Source: Priapulus caudatus (lineage: Eukaryota; Priapulida; Priapulimorpha; Priapulimorphida; Priapulidae). From it: a stretch of 28,444 nucleotides of DNA. Under the pieces are notes generated by a model. It did not search any database and had not been told where the DNA came from. It saw only the letters and a list, made by a program, of their open reading frames with translations. How positions within the stretch are numbered: position 1 is the stretch's first letter; every line of letters begins with the position of its first letter. The stretch lies in the NCBI RefSeq assembly GCF_000485595.1, contig NW_014577254.1, positions 1-28,444 on the forward strand, written 5' to 3'. Shown here piece by piece: positions 19,118 to 28,114 of the stretch. Both the position numbers and the translations under genes were made by a program.

Positions 19118-20470
19118 TCGTCGTGGATCGTTCTGCGGCGCGCGGCGCTGCGAGGCGGCGGCGACGACGCGCAGCCGATCGGCTACGGCAGCGGGAAGGA
19201 GCTGGAGCACGCGTACGCGACCGAGCATCGCAACGGCGCGCAGCTGCTGCTGTTCTGCACAGTGGCGGGCGCGCACGGCAGCCCCACGCTGCTAGTCCCC
19301 GCCGAGCTAGCCCTGCACCTCGTGCGAATGCTCGCGGCGGCGTCGGATCTCGTGGACGAGAGCACGATCAGTCACTACTTCAACAGCCGGGCGCGGCTGT
19401 CGCGGCTGAACGCCGGGCGCGAGAGTGCGACGGCACAGCTCATCCTCGCAGCGTTCGTCCTGTTGCAGAGGGAGGCGGCGTCCAACCCTCGCTGCCCCAC
19501 GATCAAGTCCCTCCTCGCGTCGCACGTGCTCGCGAAGCGCGACGGCGGCGAGATGGCGGCGACAACGCTGCGCCGGCACCTGCTCAGCAGTCGGTTTTAC
19601 GTGGACGTGTCCGGCGGCGCGCAGCCGAAGTTGGACTCCGCGGAGGTAGAGGCGCTCGTGTCGTTGCATATGCGGCAGGTCGTCGAGGAGACGTGCGCCG
19701 CGGACGGACGGGTGACTGTGATAACGTCGCTGAAACCTGAAGCGGCGAATTCGCTCGGCGGGGAAGAACGCATCGGGTACCGGAACGGCGATCAACTCGA
19801 AGTGAAGTTGGCCATGCAGTCGTACTACAAGTGCCACTCCTATTTCGAATCGTTCTGCAGCTGCCTGACCGGCGAACGATTACACGTGCCTGCGAAACTA
19901 CTGGTGCATTTGATTGATTATCTAGTCGTGTTTTGGAAGCGCGTGAACCTGGACGACTTCGCCGCCGCGTTCACGTCGTTCAACGGCGAACTGATGTTGA
20001 AAAAGAACGAGAGCTGCCTTCTCCGGCTGAACGAGTTACTCCTCTACGCGCTGGCAGCGCTAAAAGCGGACCAGCAGGCGTGCGTTGCTCACGGGTTGTT
20101 GCCGATGCTGTCGTCGCTGGTCGGTGTGAGTAAGTCGGACGCAGAGGCTACGACGTCTACGCTAGCCGACTACCTGGCCGACTGGTGCCCGCGCGCTGCA
20201 GCCGCCGGCTGGTGCGACAACGACGAGAACTCGTGCGATCTCAATGCGCTGCTGGAAGCGCACGATGCGTGGCGCCGCCTCCTGAAGGTGGCACCGGCGT
20301 CGCCCTCCACGTCGTTCGCCGACCTCGTGGAGAAACGCTGCCTGTCGGATGCGGATGCGGTTGTCAAGGGGTCGTCGTCAGGCACGCCGTACTCCGATCA
20401 ACTCGTGCAGGACCTCAAAGAGTCTGATCTTCAGTTCACGTTTGGAGTGGACGAGCTCACGAATGGAGAG
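18620..20470 (+). CDS. TUT4/7: TUT4/7-like exon: 28-residue acidic repeats plus an unrecognised ~450-residue segment
   Basis: One frame stays open from the repeats to the donor at 20471 (GTGAGA). First come six 28-residue repeats (QQLATTSDADADAAAGES core) at 18620-19117. Then follows a non-repetitive segment from WIVLRRAALRGGGDDAQPIG to DLQFTFGVDELTNGE, rich in predicted helices (LVPAELALHLVRML, LLVHLIDYLVVFWKRVNLDD, LLRLNELLLYALAALKA). It is clearly more GC-rich than the flanking introns. Its very end (FTFGVDELTNGE before the knuckle) matches the short stretch before CCHC-1 in the family. In vertebrate TUT4/7 this linker is shorter and largely disordered. I do not recognise the segment as any known domain. 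The 5' limit is a repeat junction, not a splice site. Confidence 0.8.
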
Positions 20471-20863
20471 GTGAGAGGCTGCTATATAATCCATCGTAGT
20501 TTCGCATAAAAGAGATATACTACGTTGTGCATCGGGGCAGGGTGACAGACAGAGTTTCTTTAAAGGAGTGAGGGACAGGAGTGTGATTAATTGCTGTCTC
20601 GTTATTGCACAAGTATTGCTCACTCATGCTTGCGTATTTCATACGTCTTGGTACTATTGTCATTATTACTGAATGATTGTATATTCTATTGTTTTTAAAC
20701 AAATTCATGTTTAAGAATAAAGTCGGTAACAGTAAATAAAGTACAGTTGAGGTGCTTATGTAAGATATCAAGGTGTGGTTTCGTTTAGAACGAGTTGAGT
20801 ATATTTCCTCAAATTTGCCGTGCTGATTGATATAATTATTACTGAACTGTGTTTTTTTTCCAG
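20471..20863 (+). other. Intron
   Basis: AT-rich; no element recognised. Ends with a good polypyrimidine tract (GTTTTTTTTCCAG). Confidence 0.8.
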
Positions 20864-20914
20864 GCACCTGAATTAATTTGCTCATTTTGTCAGAAGAGCG
20901 GTCATCTGAATAAT
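20864..20914 (+). CDS. TUT4/7: TUT4/7-like exon: CCHC zinc knuckle, first part
   Basis: A 51-bp, phase 0/0 exon encoding APELICSFCQKSGHLNN. With the first residues of the next exon (DC) it completes a CCHC knuckle C-x2-C-x4-H-x4-C (CSFC, GH, DC). The knuckle sits before the catalytic NTase as in TUT4/7. Confidence 0.93.
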
Positions 20915-21264
20915 GTGAGTTGATAGCAGACATTTACGATTTTAATTCAGAGTAAAAACGTATTCATATTTATGTATTCTGATTTGTATGTCTTTATTTA
21001 AACTTGTTAGTTACCAGTAATGTCTTTGTAATGTTTACTGTTTTAAATCAAACTATCTACGCATCTAAGGGCACTTCGGGTTGAAGTTACTCCAACAAGT
21101 GGTTCTTTTATTGCTGTATTCTGCAGAGCAGTAGTGTGCACATTGGTATGTGTTCGCACATGCTTTCAGTAGGTTTAGAGAATGCCATTATTGCATACAA
21201 TCGGCATTGGAATTTAAGCATCCCACTATGTTCGCTTATTCGTCATCAAATTGTTGTGTGACAG
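20915..21264 (+). other. Intron
   Basis: AT-rich, 350 bp, nothing recognised. Confidence 0.8.
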
Positions 21265-21361
21265 GATTGTCCGGATGAAATAATCCCAGAATTGCTCCCG
21301 CTACCTCCCATGAAGACGGGATACTTAAAAATGCTGGATTCTATCTGCTATGCAATTCTAG
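21265..21361 (+). CDS. TUT4/7: TUT4/7-like exon: knuckle end and LPPM linker
   Basis: A 97-bp exon, phase 0 to 1. It encodes DCPDEIIPELLPLPPMKTGY then LKMLDSICYAIL. The D-C-P closes the zinc knuckle, and the LPLPPM motif followed by a hydrophobic helix is a TUT4/7 signature leading into the catalytic NTase. Confidence 0.95.
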
Positions 21362-21686
21362 GTGAGCATAATAAATGTGTGATTGCCAGCAGCAAGAGAT
21401 GCTTTGCATGGATAGACTGGAAATTTACGTTGTAACGCTAGAAAATTATTACCTGTGTTTCTGCTTGTATTTTAACAACCGTTCATATAGTCAAACCTCA
21501 GTTATCCGAACATCAATTATCCGAACAAGATCTCAAGGTCCCGTGAATATTTAACGGTAATACGATCAGATCAGTTTTCCGAACAATCGGTTATCCGAAC
21601 AAAATACTCCCCGCCCGTCTCGTTCGGATAATCGAGGTTTAACTGTAATGCAGAAGATAATTGTAGGCGGTTTTTTCCACATGCAG
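21362..21686 (+). other. Intron with a pogo/Tigger-like MITE
   Basis: Contains the element at 21488-21645, which ends about 40 bp before the next exon. Confidence 0.75.
21488..21645. mobile_element. pogo/Tigger-like MITE
   Basis: A 158-bp element. The right end inverse reads CAGTTAAACCTCGATTATCC and the left end is TAGTCAAACCTCAGTTATCC, both followed by GAAC and flanked by TA (21486-21487, 21646-21647). Further TTATCCGAAC copies lie inside. This end sequence and TA target are typical of pogo-type elements. No coding capacity. Confidence 0.8.
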
Positions 21687-21773
21687 ACCAATATGCACCA
21701 GATACTGCAGAGTTGCAAGAGAGAAGCAGAGTCCTGTTTGAAACGCAGACTTTTGTAAGGAAAGGCTTCCCAG
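21687..21773 (+). CDS. TUT4/7: TUT4/7-like exon: helix before catalytic NTase core
   Basis: An 87-bp exon, phase 1/1. It encodes DQYAPDTAELQERSRVLFET then QTFVRKGFP, an amphipathic helix directly before the FGSS strand, as in the family. Confidence 0.9.
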
Positions 21774-22112
21774 GTGTGTTTATATAGCATATCTATAATG
21801 TCATTTCCAGTTTATGTAAGCTACAATGGCAGGCTTGAGAGTGAGAGCTAAGGGATCAGAGTGGTCTGTTGTTGTGAGGTATAGCAAACTTTAAGTGTGA
21901 ATTTTTTTATTATACAATGCTTTCTTGGCATAGCAGTGTGTTCCATTGTTGTATGATCATTTTTACTACTTTATGGAACTGGAAGCAAGTCGTTTTTACT
22001 TAGATGTAAGCACCTGTTATAATATAGTTTTCTTGTATCTGTTGTTTTTAATCGTATATGAGTTCTAATGTGCCCGTCTGTTTTGGTTGATATTAAGTTT
22101 TCTTGTTTGTAG
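21774..22112 (+). other. Intron
   Basis: AT-rich, 339 bp, nothing recognised. Confidence 0.8.
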
Positions 22113-22210
22113 ATGCTGAACTATGTCTGTTTGGTTCCTCTGTCAATGGATTCGGATTCAGAGGAAGTGACTTGGACATATGCATGACTTTTCAGAATTC
22201 CAGTGGCGAG
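22113..22210 (+). CDS. TUT4/7: TUT4/7-like exon: catalytic NTase signature (GSS...DLD)
   Basis: A 98-bp exon, phase 1 to 0. It encodes DAELCLFGSSVNGFGFRGSD then LDICMTFQNSSGE. This is an intact NTase signature: Gly-Ser before the helix and the SDLDI dyad whose two Asp bind the catalytic metals. The contrast with the DVN-type first module shows this is the active centre. Confidence 0.97.
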
Positions 22211-22504
22211 GTGATAATAATTTGCATATTGTTTGTAATAAATGAAGGTTTTCCTGTGTATGTTCTATTGATTCTTAATGATTAAGGTGCCAATGAAATG
22301 TCATCATTCGAAGTTTAATATCAGCGGTCCTACTGGCATAAATCAGAAACTTGTTAATTGGAATGAATATATTTTATATGTTATTATGTCATAACAAATG
22401 CATTAAATAGCAAGGGCATAAGGAGCTCAATAATGACATCACAAGTTTGAATCCATGACTTGTGAATTACATACTGAATTCCTCATTGTTTTTGCTTTTG
22501 TCAG

Positions 22505-22666
22505 GGTCTCAACCAAGCTGACATAATTGAAAATCTGGCTAAGCACTTGAAAAGCTGCAAGGGGCTGTACAACGTCTGTGCGATCTCTACGGCAAAGGTG
22601 CCTATTGTCAAGTTCAAGCACAGAAGGAGTCAATGGGAGGGAGACATCAGTCTCTATAACCTACTG
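22505..22666 (+). CDS. TUT4/7: TUT4/7-like exon: third catalytic Asp (GDISLYN)
   Basis: A 162-bp, phase 0/0 exon. It encodes GLNQADIIENLAKHLKSCKG, then STAKVPIVKFKHRRS and WEGDISLYNLL. The GDIS Asp is the third metal ligand; the AKVPIVKF strand is a family hallmark. The last bases CTACTG and the donor GTGGGTGT are repeated at 22908-22921. Confidence 0.96.
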
Positions 22667-23063
22667 GTGGGTGTGAATTCATATTTATCTTGTGTTAAAT
22701 CCAAGAAATTAATTTACTATCGAAATTTTTGATCTCCCTCCAGGAAATCTTCATCAGGTAGAGATGTCACCATAGGTGGCAGCAGGTGGGAAGGGAGGGA
22801 GGTCGAAGGGAGATCGAAAATTTCGATAGTAAGTTAATTTCTTGGATTTAACACAAGATAAATATGAATTCATAGTTGCAACGAAATCCAATGAACTTAT
22901 TTATTCACTACTGGTGGGTGTACAGGAGCGAATGACCATCCTGCAGTACTCCCCTCCTCCCCTCCCCTATCCAGCGCTGTAGCCTACCAACTGACCTCAG
23001 AGTTATAACGTGCCTTGAGTTGCTGTAACATAGGTGCTTATATTACCGCGACGCTGTTTGCAG
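22667..23063 (+). other. Intron with duplicated donor
   Basis: Contains the insertion above and about 140 bp of unrecognised DNA. Confidence 0.75.
22675..22907. mobile_element. Probable small insertion with internal inverted repeat, flanked by a 14-bp duplication of an exon-intron border
   Basis: CTACTGGTGGGTGT occurs at 22661-22674 and again at 22908-22921. Between them lie inverse arms of about 65 bp (22675-22741 and 22800-22873; words AATTCATATTTATCTTGTGT and TACTATCGAAA). The 14-bp repeat looks like a target-site duplication spanning the end of exon 22505-22666 and its donor. Family unknown. Confidence 0.7.
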
Positions 23064-23153
23064 GCCCAGAACAATACCTCCCTGCTGAGCACCTATGCTG
23101 AGATCGACGATCGAGTGAGAATACTGGGCTACGTCATGAAAGTGTTTGCCAAG
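23064..23153 (+). CDS. TUT4/7: TUT4/7-like exon: catalytic module central helix
   Basis: A 90-bp, phase 0/0 exon. It encodes AQNNTSLLSTYAEIDDRVRI then LGYVMKVFAK, the family pattern LAxHNTxLLxTYxxIDxRV...LGYxxKxxAK. Its expected successor begins (R/V)CDIGDASRGS, found at 26989, not in the intervening 3.8 kb. Confidence 0.96.
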
Positions 23154-23612
23154 GTAATTGCTATTCTAATAGGCACAGGCCAAGCGGCATGTTGCAGTTA
23201 GGTGCACAGAACGCACGGAAATACGCTGGGTAGATTTCTTGATAAATAATAATTAAAGTTCGTACCCTCTTTATTTTATTGCACAGTGTAGCGATTTTCA
23301 CAGGATATTGCCCTGTAATGTCTGTCGTCCATTTATTCATACATATATTGTGGTGTTGTGGACCTGTCTATACAAGATCATATAGATAGCTTCATTGTAT
23401 TGCGTCGTGCAGTTTACTAGGAAGGCAATATTAATTGCGGCTGTCAATTCCTCCGTGATAAACGACACTTTTGTTTTGTAGTGAATCCTCTCCTACACAT
23501 ACACTCCTATAAGGCGTGCCCAGTCATTGACAGCTCTTGGCACAACTCTGCATGCAAGTCACCATCTGCTTTTCCGTTGGTGATCTGTTGTTGCTGCTGC
23601 TGCTGCTGCTGC
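23154..23612 (+). other. Intron; ends in a CTG repeat at a suspected misjoin
   Basis: No element recognised in the first 430 bp. It ends in (CTG/TGC)n at about 23589-23613, directly followed by the displaced duplicate. A similar CTG/GCT repeat lies at about 26921-26955, just before exon 26989-27102. Confidence 0.7.
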
Positions 23613-24100
23613 TATATAGAAGGTACAAGTAGCGATCTTGTGTAGAATTCGAGCGGCCTACGAATAGGCTTGTAGCGGTCTCTAGTGGGTAGAATTTGAG
23701 TTCAGCCTGAAGGGCCTAATTAGCTTTAGCTTTTTGGCAAATTTATAATGACATTTTTTCGCCAAATTCAACTTTAATTCACATTTGGCGAATTGGCAAA
23801 CGATAACTTAACCCCTGCCTCTACACTTGGAAAACTAGGGTCGAAATTTGTACCTGGTCATTCCATGGTTTGGTAAAAATCCTAATATAGCATTTTGGTC
23901 TCATCAAAGGTATATGTTACTTTGTGGATCCTTGCTAGGTGCTATATAACGTGGACATGCAGAGAGAATGTGGTGTAGTTGCAGTTTTATTTCCTGAGTA
24001 ATATATTGCAGATGACCCTGGATTAATACTGGTTTATTACAATTAACTGTTAACTCTTTAATTGTTTCATTTCTATACACTGGTTTTTATATTTTTTTAG

Positions 24101-24295
24101 ATCCCTATACTAGAGGAAACTTAGGATGGGCTCTCAGTGCCCCAAAATTGTGGGACTACATCTATGACAGGCTAAGAGGGGCCTACAAGTACTTTGGTGT
24201 ACCACAAACTGTGGAAGGACCCCTTTTCACCTGCATCAAAAACTCAGAGTCAATCCTCTTATTAGACCTGAGAGCAGAGCTACAAGCGCAGCAAG
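24101..24295 (+). CDS. TUT4/7: TUT4/7-like exon, second copy: end of first PAP-associated domain
   Basis: A 195-bp exon, phase 1/1, with TTTTTTAG and GTATG borders. It encodes DPYTRGNLGWALSAPKLWDY, then IYDRLRGAYKYFGVPQT. The frame is intact, unlike the copy at 16752-16558. It belongs to the first module, so its place between exons of the catalytic module is out of order. Confidence 0.9.
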
Positions 24296-24415
24296 GTATG
24301 TTCAAAGTCACTGCCCATCATGCTACAGAATATTGTAAAGAAACTGCAGACATAGCTAATAATTACATTACTCACTGTTTGTGCTCAACATTGCAGTGCT
24401 AGTTTTTGCTAATGA

Positions 24416-24480
24416 CAGATATGATATGATATGATATGATATGATATGATATGATATATATATATATATATATATATTGT
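24416..24480. repeat. GATAT and AT microsatellite
   Basis: Pentamer ATATG repeated about eight times followed by (AT)n; the counterpart of 16300-16436. Confidence 0.9.
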
Positions 24481-24599
24481 ATGGATTATGTGTTGTTAAT
24501 CACTTCATTTTATGGAGTCTACCTTTTTCCTGGGCAGCACCAGGCTTGCTGCTAGTATTAAATTAATGTATGTATAACATGCATTACTGCATTCTACAG

Positions 24600-25099
24600 T
24601 TGAGGTAACTAAAGGCAAGAAGCTGGCCGAAACAGACTCCATCAAATCCCCAAAGACCGAAAGTCGAACCAAATCGGAAGAGGGGGCAGCAGTCAGAGAT
24701 GGAAGGAAGTTAGCGGATGCGGCTCCAGCAGCGAGGAACGATGCCGCCCCTCGGACAGACGCAACGACAAGTCGCTCGCTTCCCGTCGCCGTGGCGACGC
24801 CGCAGCTGCTGGACGACCCTGCCATCGTCGCCAGCGGCCGTCTTGCGCAGCTGCCGACCCCGCAGAGCGAGCGCGCCGCCGCGCCGGGGGAGGAGCCAGC
24901 ACAGAGCAGCGACGTCTTTGAGAAGCTGTTTGTCATGATGCGGGAGTCCGCCACCGAGGCGTTCTCCGAGACGACGGCCGCAGGCGAGGTTTCACGGCGC
25001 CCGGATGCAAGCGGGATCGATCCGGACGTACGCGCCCCTTCCCCGCTCGCGGATCCTCGGAACGGGAGCGTTGCGAACGATCAAGGTCAGCAGGACGAC
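24600..25099 (+). CDS. TUT4/7: TUT4/7-like exon, second copy, truncated: start of acidic linker
   Basis: Follows CTACAG and joins by G|TT to the previous exon. It encodes VEVTKGKKLAETDSIKSPKT, a polar alanine-rich stretch, DVFEKLFVMMRESATEAF, and PLADPRNGSVANDQGQQDD, then breaks off. It gives the correct reading frame for the first heptad of the 21-bp minisatellite, which in the left copy is obscured by indels. Confidence 0.88.
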
Positions 25100-25145
25100 A
25101 AGAGAGGGAGGGAGACGAGGAAGGGAGGGAGGGAGAGAGCAAGGT
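25100..25145 (+). repeat. GAGG-rich simple repeat shared with the window end
   Basis: AGAGGGAGGGAGACGAGGAA followed by GGGAGGGAGGGA is identical to the last ~35 bases of the window (28410-28444). A likely assembly junction. Confidence 0.9.
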
Positions 25146-25586
25146 CACCTAATAACGTTCATGCTCAACAGTATTCATTATACAGATATGGTTTGCTTGC
25201 ATGAAATTCAGATTTTTTGCATCGGCCCAGAGGGCTACCAGCCCTCACAAATTTTGTTTGCTGTTTAAACCAGAATGGACCTAAAATAAGAGTTGAAATG
25301 ATAATTAAAAAAAAGCTTGTAGTGTGTGGCATCGCATAGTAGCTGTTGAACAGACTATAATGCAGATCATGAATGATGTCCGAAGTGTTTGAATCAAGTA
25401 AAACAGCAATGTAGGCTACTTGCTCATTAATGCTATAAATAAAAATGTAGGTACTCGCTAACACAGCTGAACCCACCGGCTCGGAGGGCCGGTGTTTTGC
25501 CAATGTTACTGGCCCTCCAAATAATTTGCCGGCGTATGCCTGTGGGGCCGTTGCTAATCTCGCGCCCTGCTTGTCCCTCCACGTAG
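25146..25586 (+). other. Intron
   Basis: No element recognised. A short hairpin CCGGCTCGGAGGGCCGG lies near 25478. Confidence 0.65.
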
Positions 25587-25764
25587 CACAAGGTGTGGCC
25601 CCACCTGAACAAGAATAAGCAGACATGTGGAGAGCTGTGGCTAGGCATGCTGCGCTTCTACACGGAACGATTCAACTTCAACGAGCAGGTGGTCAGCATT
25701 AGGCAGCTGCAGCCACTCATGCACTTTGAGAAGATGTGGAACTTCAAGACGCTAGCCATCGAAG
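25587..25764 (+). CDS. TUT4/7: TUT4/7-like exon: catalytic PAP-associated domain
   Basis: A 178-bp exon, phase 0 to 1. It encodes HKVWPHLNKNKQTCGELWLG, then MLRFYTERFNFNEQVVSIRQ and FEKMWNFKTLAIE. The GELWLGxLRFYTExFxFxExVxSIRQ pattern is diagnostic of the catalytic module of TUT4/7. In the protein it must follow the FYKDIPQL exon (28115-28189), which lies downstream here. Confidence 0.95.
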
Positions 25765-26264
25765 GTACGCGTGATTGCATGTGTGCGTGTGTCTGGCAAG
25801 CATTTTGTATCATAATTCTGATAGGTTCAGTGCTCGAAATCTCGCTTCCAAGCTCAAAACCCAGTTTCAGAACTCGAAACCCACTTTCGTCATTGCTAAG
25901 GCCCGTATCTAGGATTCGTGACGTAAGCGGTTTCAATGCATTGTTGATTTGTTGCATTGTTGCATTGATTCATTGTTGCGTTGTGTGTAGTGACGTTGTT
26001 GGAAACCTTTTTCTGGCTAGAAACCTAGTTTCTTAATCAAGAAACTAGGTTTTGCGAGCACGAAACCGGATTTCTTGCGAGGAAACTTGGTTTCTCGAAT
26101 CACGATACAAAATGCTTGCCATACGTGCTCGCACCCTTTGTTTCTGTGTGCATACTTGCGTGTTTGCGTGTGCAAGAGGGTGTCCAGGCAGGCGAGTGTG
26201 GATGTAATTGTTCCTAGTTTTTCCTCGACCATCTGTGTCATGATGTCTACTGTATTCTCACTGC

Positions 26265-26298
<34 letters not shown>

Positions 26299-26647
26299 AT
26301 GCATGTGTGTATGCTTATCTAGCCATTCTGTCTCCGTGCTTGTTTTTCTAACAATCCCCCAACGCATCTTGACTATGTAGAGCTCAATGTAACCTGTATA
26401 GCGTGAAGAATTCTCCCTGGCAATTTGTAGCATCTGATCGCAGGTGTGCTGATCTAGATTCATAGTCTGATACTAATACTCAGTGATTTTTTTGGCCTTC
26501 CTGACAGTATATATCATATCTGCACGTTGTACTTTTAATTGAATTCACAATAATATTCATTGCCTTGCATTTAGGCATTTTTTGTGTATGCAATGTACAA
26601 TTTGTTAGACAATGTACTGATTTTATATGTGTATGTGTGACTTGCAG
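25765..26647 (+). other. Intron with a foldback MITE and a GTGC repeat
   Basis: Holds the element at 25794-26121 and a short (GCGT)n/(GTGC)n tract at about 26266-26297. The rest, about 26300-26647, shows nothing recognised. Confidence 0.7.
25794..26121. mobile_element. MITE with ~26-bp inverted ends
   Basis: Begins TGGCAAGCATTTTGTATCAT and ends in its inverse with two to three mismatches; the interior is itself built of repeated GAAAC/AACTAGGTTTC words and inverted halves. No clear target duplication. Starts 30 bp after the donor of exon 25587-25764. Confidence 0.7.
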
Positions 26648-26695
26648 ATCCTTTCAATTTAAGCCACAATCTTGGCCAGGGGCTTCAGAGAAAAA
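26648..26695 (+). CDS. TUT4/7: TUT4/7-like exon: DPFNLSHNLGQGL
   Basis: A 48-bp exon, phase 1/1, encoding DPFNLSHNLGQGLQRK and joined by G|AT to the preceding IE. This is the IEDPFxLxHNLGxG motif near the end of the catalytic domain. The exons that should follow (last helices and C-terminal CCHC knuckles) are not in the window. Confidence 0.95.
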
Positions 26696-26988
26696 GTAAG
26701 TTTTGTTATAGTTGCAGCATTCGTAGTGATATTCCTCGCATGTCGAATTTATCGGCTGTGACATGGAACTATTTGCTAAGAGTGTTCAAAGTAATATTTT
26801 CTTGACATTTCTTGTATGTGAGCTTATACAGTTAAGGCTGTGACATGGAACTATTTGCTAAGAATGTTCAAAGTAACATTTTTTTGTATGAGAGCTTTGT
26901 AGAAGGATAGCAGAGGAGACTGCTGCTGCTGCTACTGCTACTGTTGCTAATGTTGCTACTGTTAACACCGTCTGCGTTTGCGTTGCAG
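26696..26988 (+). other. Intron with a direct duplication and CTG repeat
   Basis: GGCTGTGACATGGAACTATT begins both halves of an ~85-bp tandem duplication (26752-26885). A CTG/GCT repeat follows at about 26921-26955. A probable misjoin lies here, because the flanking exons are not neighbours in the protein. Confidence 0.75.
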
Positions 26989-27102
26989 GTGTGTGATATA
27001 GGCGATGCATCTCGGGGCAGCCTCTCGTCCTACGCCTACATTCTGATGGTTATCTTCTACCTGCAGCAGTGCCAGCCGCCCGTCGTACCTGTCCTCCAGG
27101 AG
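26989..27102 (+). CDS. TUT4/7: TUT4/7-like exon: CDIGDASRGSLSSYA
   Basis: A 114-bp, phase 0/0 exon. It encodes VCDIGDASRGSLSSYAYILM then VIFYLQQCQPPVVPVLQE. It belongs directly after exon 23064-23153. Same length and phases as its first-module counterpart 8492-8605. Its donor G is followed at once by a MITE whose TA target duplication supplies the T of the GT. Confidence 0.97.
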
Positions 27103-27105
27103 GTA

Positions 27106-27315
27106 CTGTATACGCCATATTTTTCGCGTACAGATATTTTCGCGAATTCAGACTTGACGTACAATTTCGCGAGTGGTTAATTTTGCGGTCGGTGAATTAT
27201 GATTTATTCGGTATTATTTGGTATGAATTATTCGCGTGTTGTTATTTTCGCGGTCTGGGACACGTTCGCGAAATTCGCGAAAATTAAACCACCGCGAAAT
27301 ATACAGCTTATACAG
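27106..27315. mobile_element. MITE (TA-flanked), copy 2, inserted in a splice donor
   Basis: A 210-bp element of the same family and orientation as 3922-4135, flanked by TA at 27104-27105 and 27316-27317. The left TA is part of the donor GAG|GTA. Confidence 0.88.
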
Positions 27316-27507
27316 TATTCTAATTCTTATAATTCTAATAATTCTACTTGACCTCAACTTCATATCCTGCAGCTAGTTAGCTGGGAGAGTGTCACCATTT
27401 CCGAAATCTGATCCTTAATGCTTCTAGGTGCTATATATCCTCCTATGTGTGCAATGTTGAGTTTAGACCATTCTTTAGATAGAGCCTTCAGGGGTAGGTG
27501 CCTGGGC

Positions 27508-27795
27508 CACAATTAAAAATATCTTTGGTTGCCCTCACCCGACCCAGGCTGAAAAGTTTGGGTAGGTAGTAGGCTTTTTTTGGGTGTGCTTGTGTGGAGA
27601 TACCTTTTATGTTGAATGTTTGTTTTGCTTGGTACATATAATGTATTGCCTACATATTTACATAATGTACACTGATACAATTTGTAAAAAAAGAAGAAAG
27701 AATGGGATAGATCAGCAAAGTTTTTTGAGTCGGCCCCTTTTTGCCGGTCAGTCGGGTGAGGGCAAACAAACAATATTTTCATTATGGCCTTGGTG
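27508..27795. mobile_element. MITE with ~40-bp inverted ends
   Basis: Left end has GGCCACAATTAAAAATAT and TTGCCCTCACCCGAC; the inverse of the right end has GGCCATAATGAAAATATT and TTGCCCTCACCCGAC. Related in style (GGCC ends, A-rich, CTTTGGTT) to the element at 5021-5821. No clear target duplication seen. Confidence 0.75.
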
Positions 27796-28114
27796 TGTGC
27801 CGCTGCCCACCCATCTTGCCCATCCATTTATATGTATTTCATTTATGAATATTACATGTTTATAACATGAATGTAATAAACCTTTAATGTAACAAAAAAA
27901 TGAAAACATTAAAAATAAAGCATTCGTGTTATAAAAATGTTATAAACATTTATTAAATATAATGTTTATAACATTTTTATGTCGTAATTGTTTTTCATTT
28001 ATGTTGTACTTCTCTGTCTGTACGGTTTACTGTGGTGAGACACGAGGAGTAGGAGTCGTGAACTAGTGATGTATTCGAGAACGTGCGTCTGAATTCATTT
28101 TATCGTTTCGATAG

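Larger units (their letters stand above)
23613..25099 (+). repeat. Right copy of the inverted duplication (pairs with 15673-17243)
   Basis: Plus-strand match of the minus strand of 15673-17243. Starts with TATAGAAGGTACAAGTAGCG, which resembles an exon end plus donor, and stops within the second heptad of the linker repeat (GGACGAC), where a GAGG-rich simple repeat takes over. It holds first-module exons in the middle of the catalytic module. Confidence 0.92.
27103..28114 (+). other. Intron with two MITEs
   Basis: Contains the elements at 27106-27315 and about 27508-27795; an AT-rich stretch of repeated ATAACAT/AACATTT words at 27860-27990 may form a hairpin. The rest is unrecognised. Confidence 0.7.

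Noticed and set aside
18527-19276. Frames on both strands with Arg/Ser or Met/Leu repeats
   Set aside because: Alternative frames of the 84-bp repeat; the frame that continues into the unrecognised segment and ends at a proper donor is the acidic one.
19123-19837. Other long frames overlapping the GC-rich exon
   Set aside because: GC-rich DNA has few stops; only one frame links in phase to the CCHC exon.
27103-27315. MITE as an introner that created the intron
   Set aside because: The same intron position exists in the first module (after 8605) without the element, and the intron extends about 800 bp past it.
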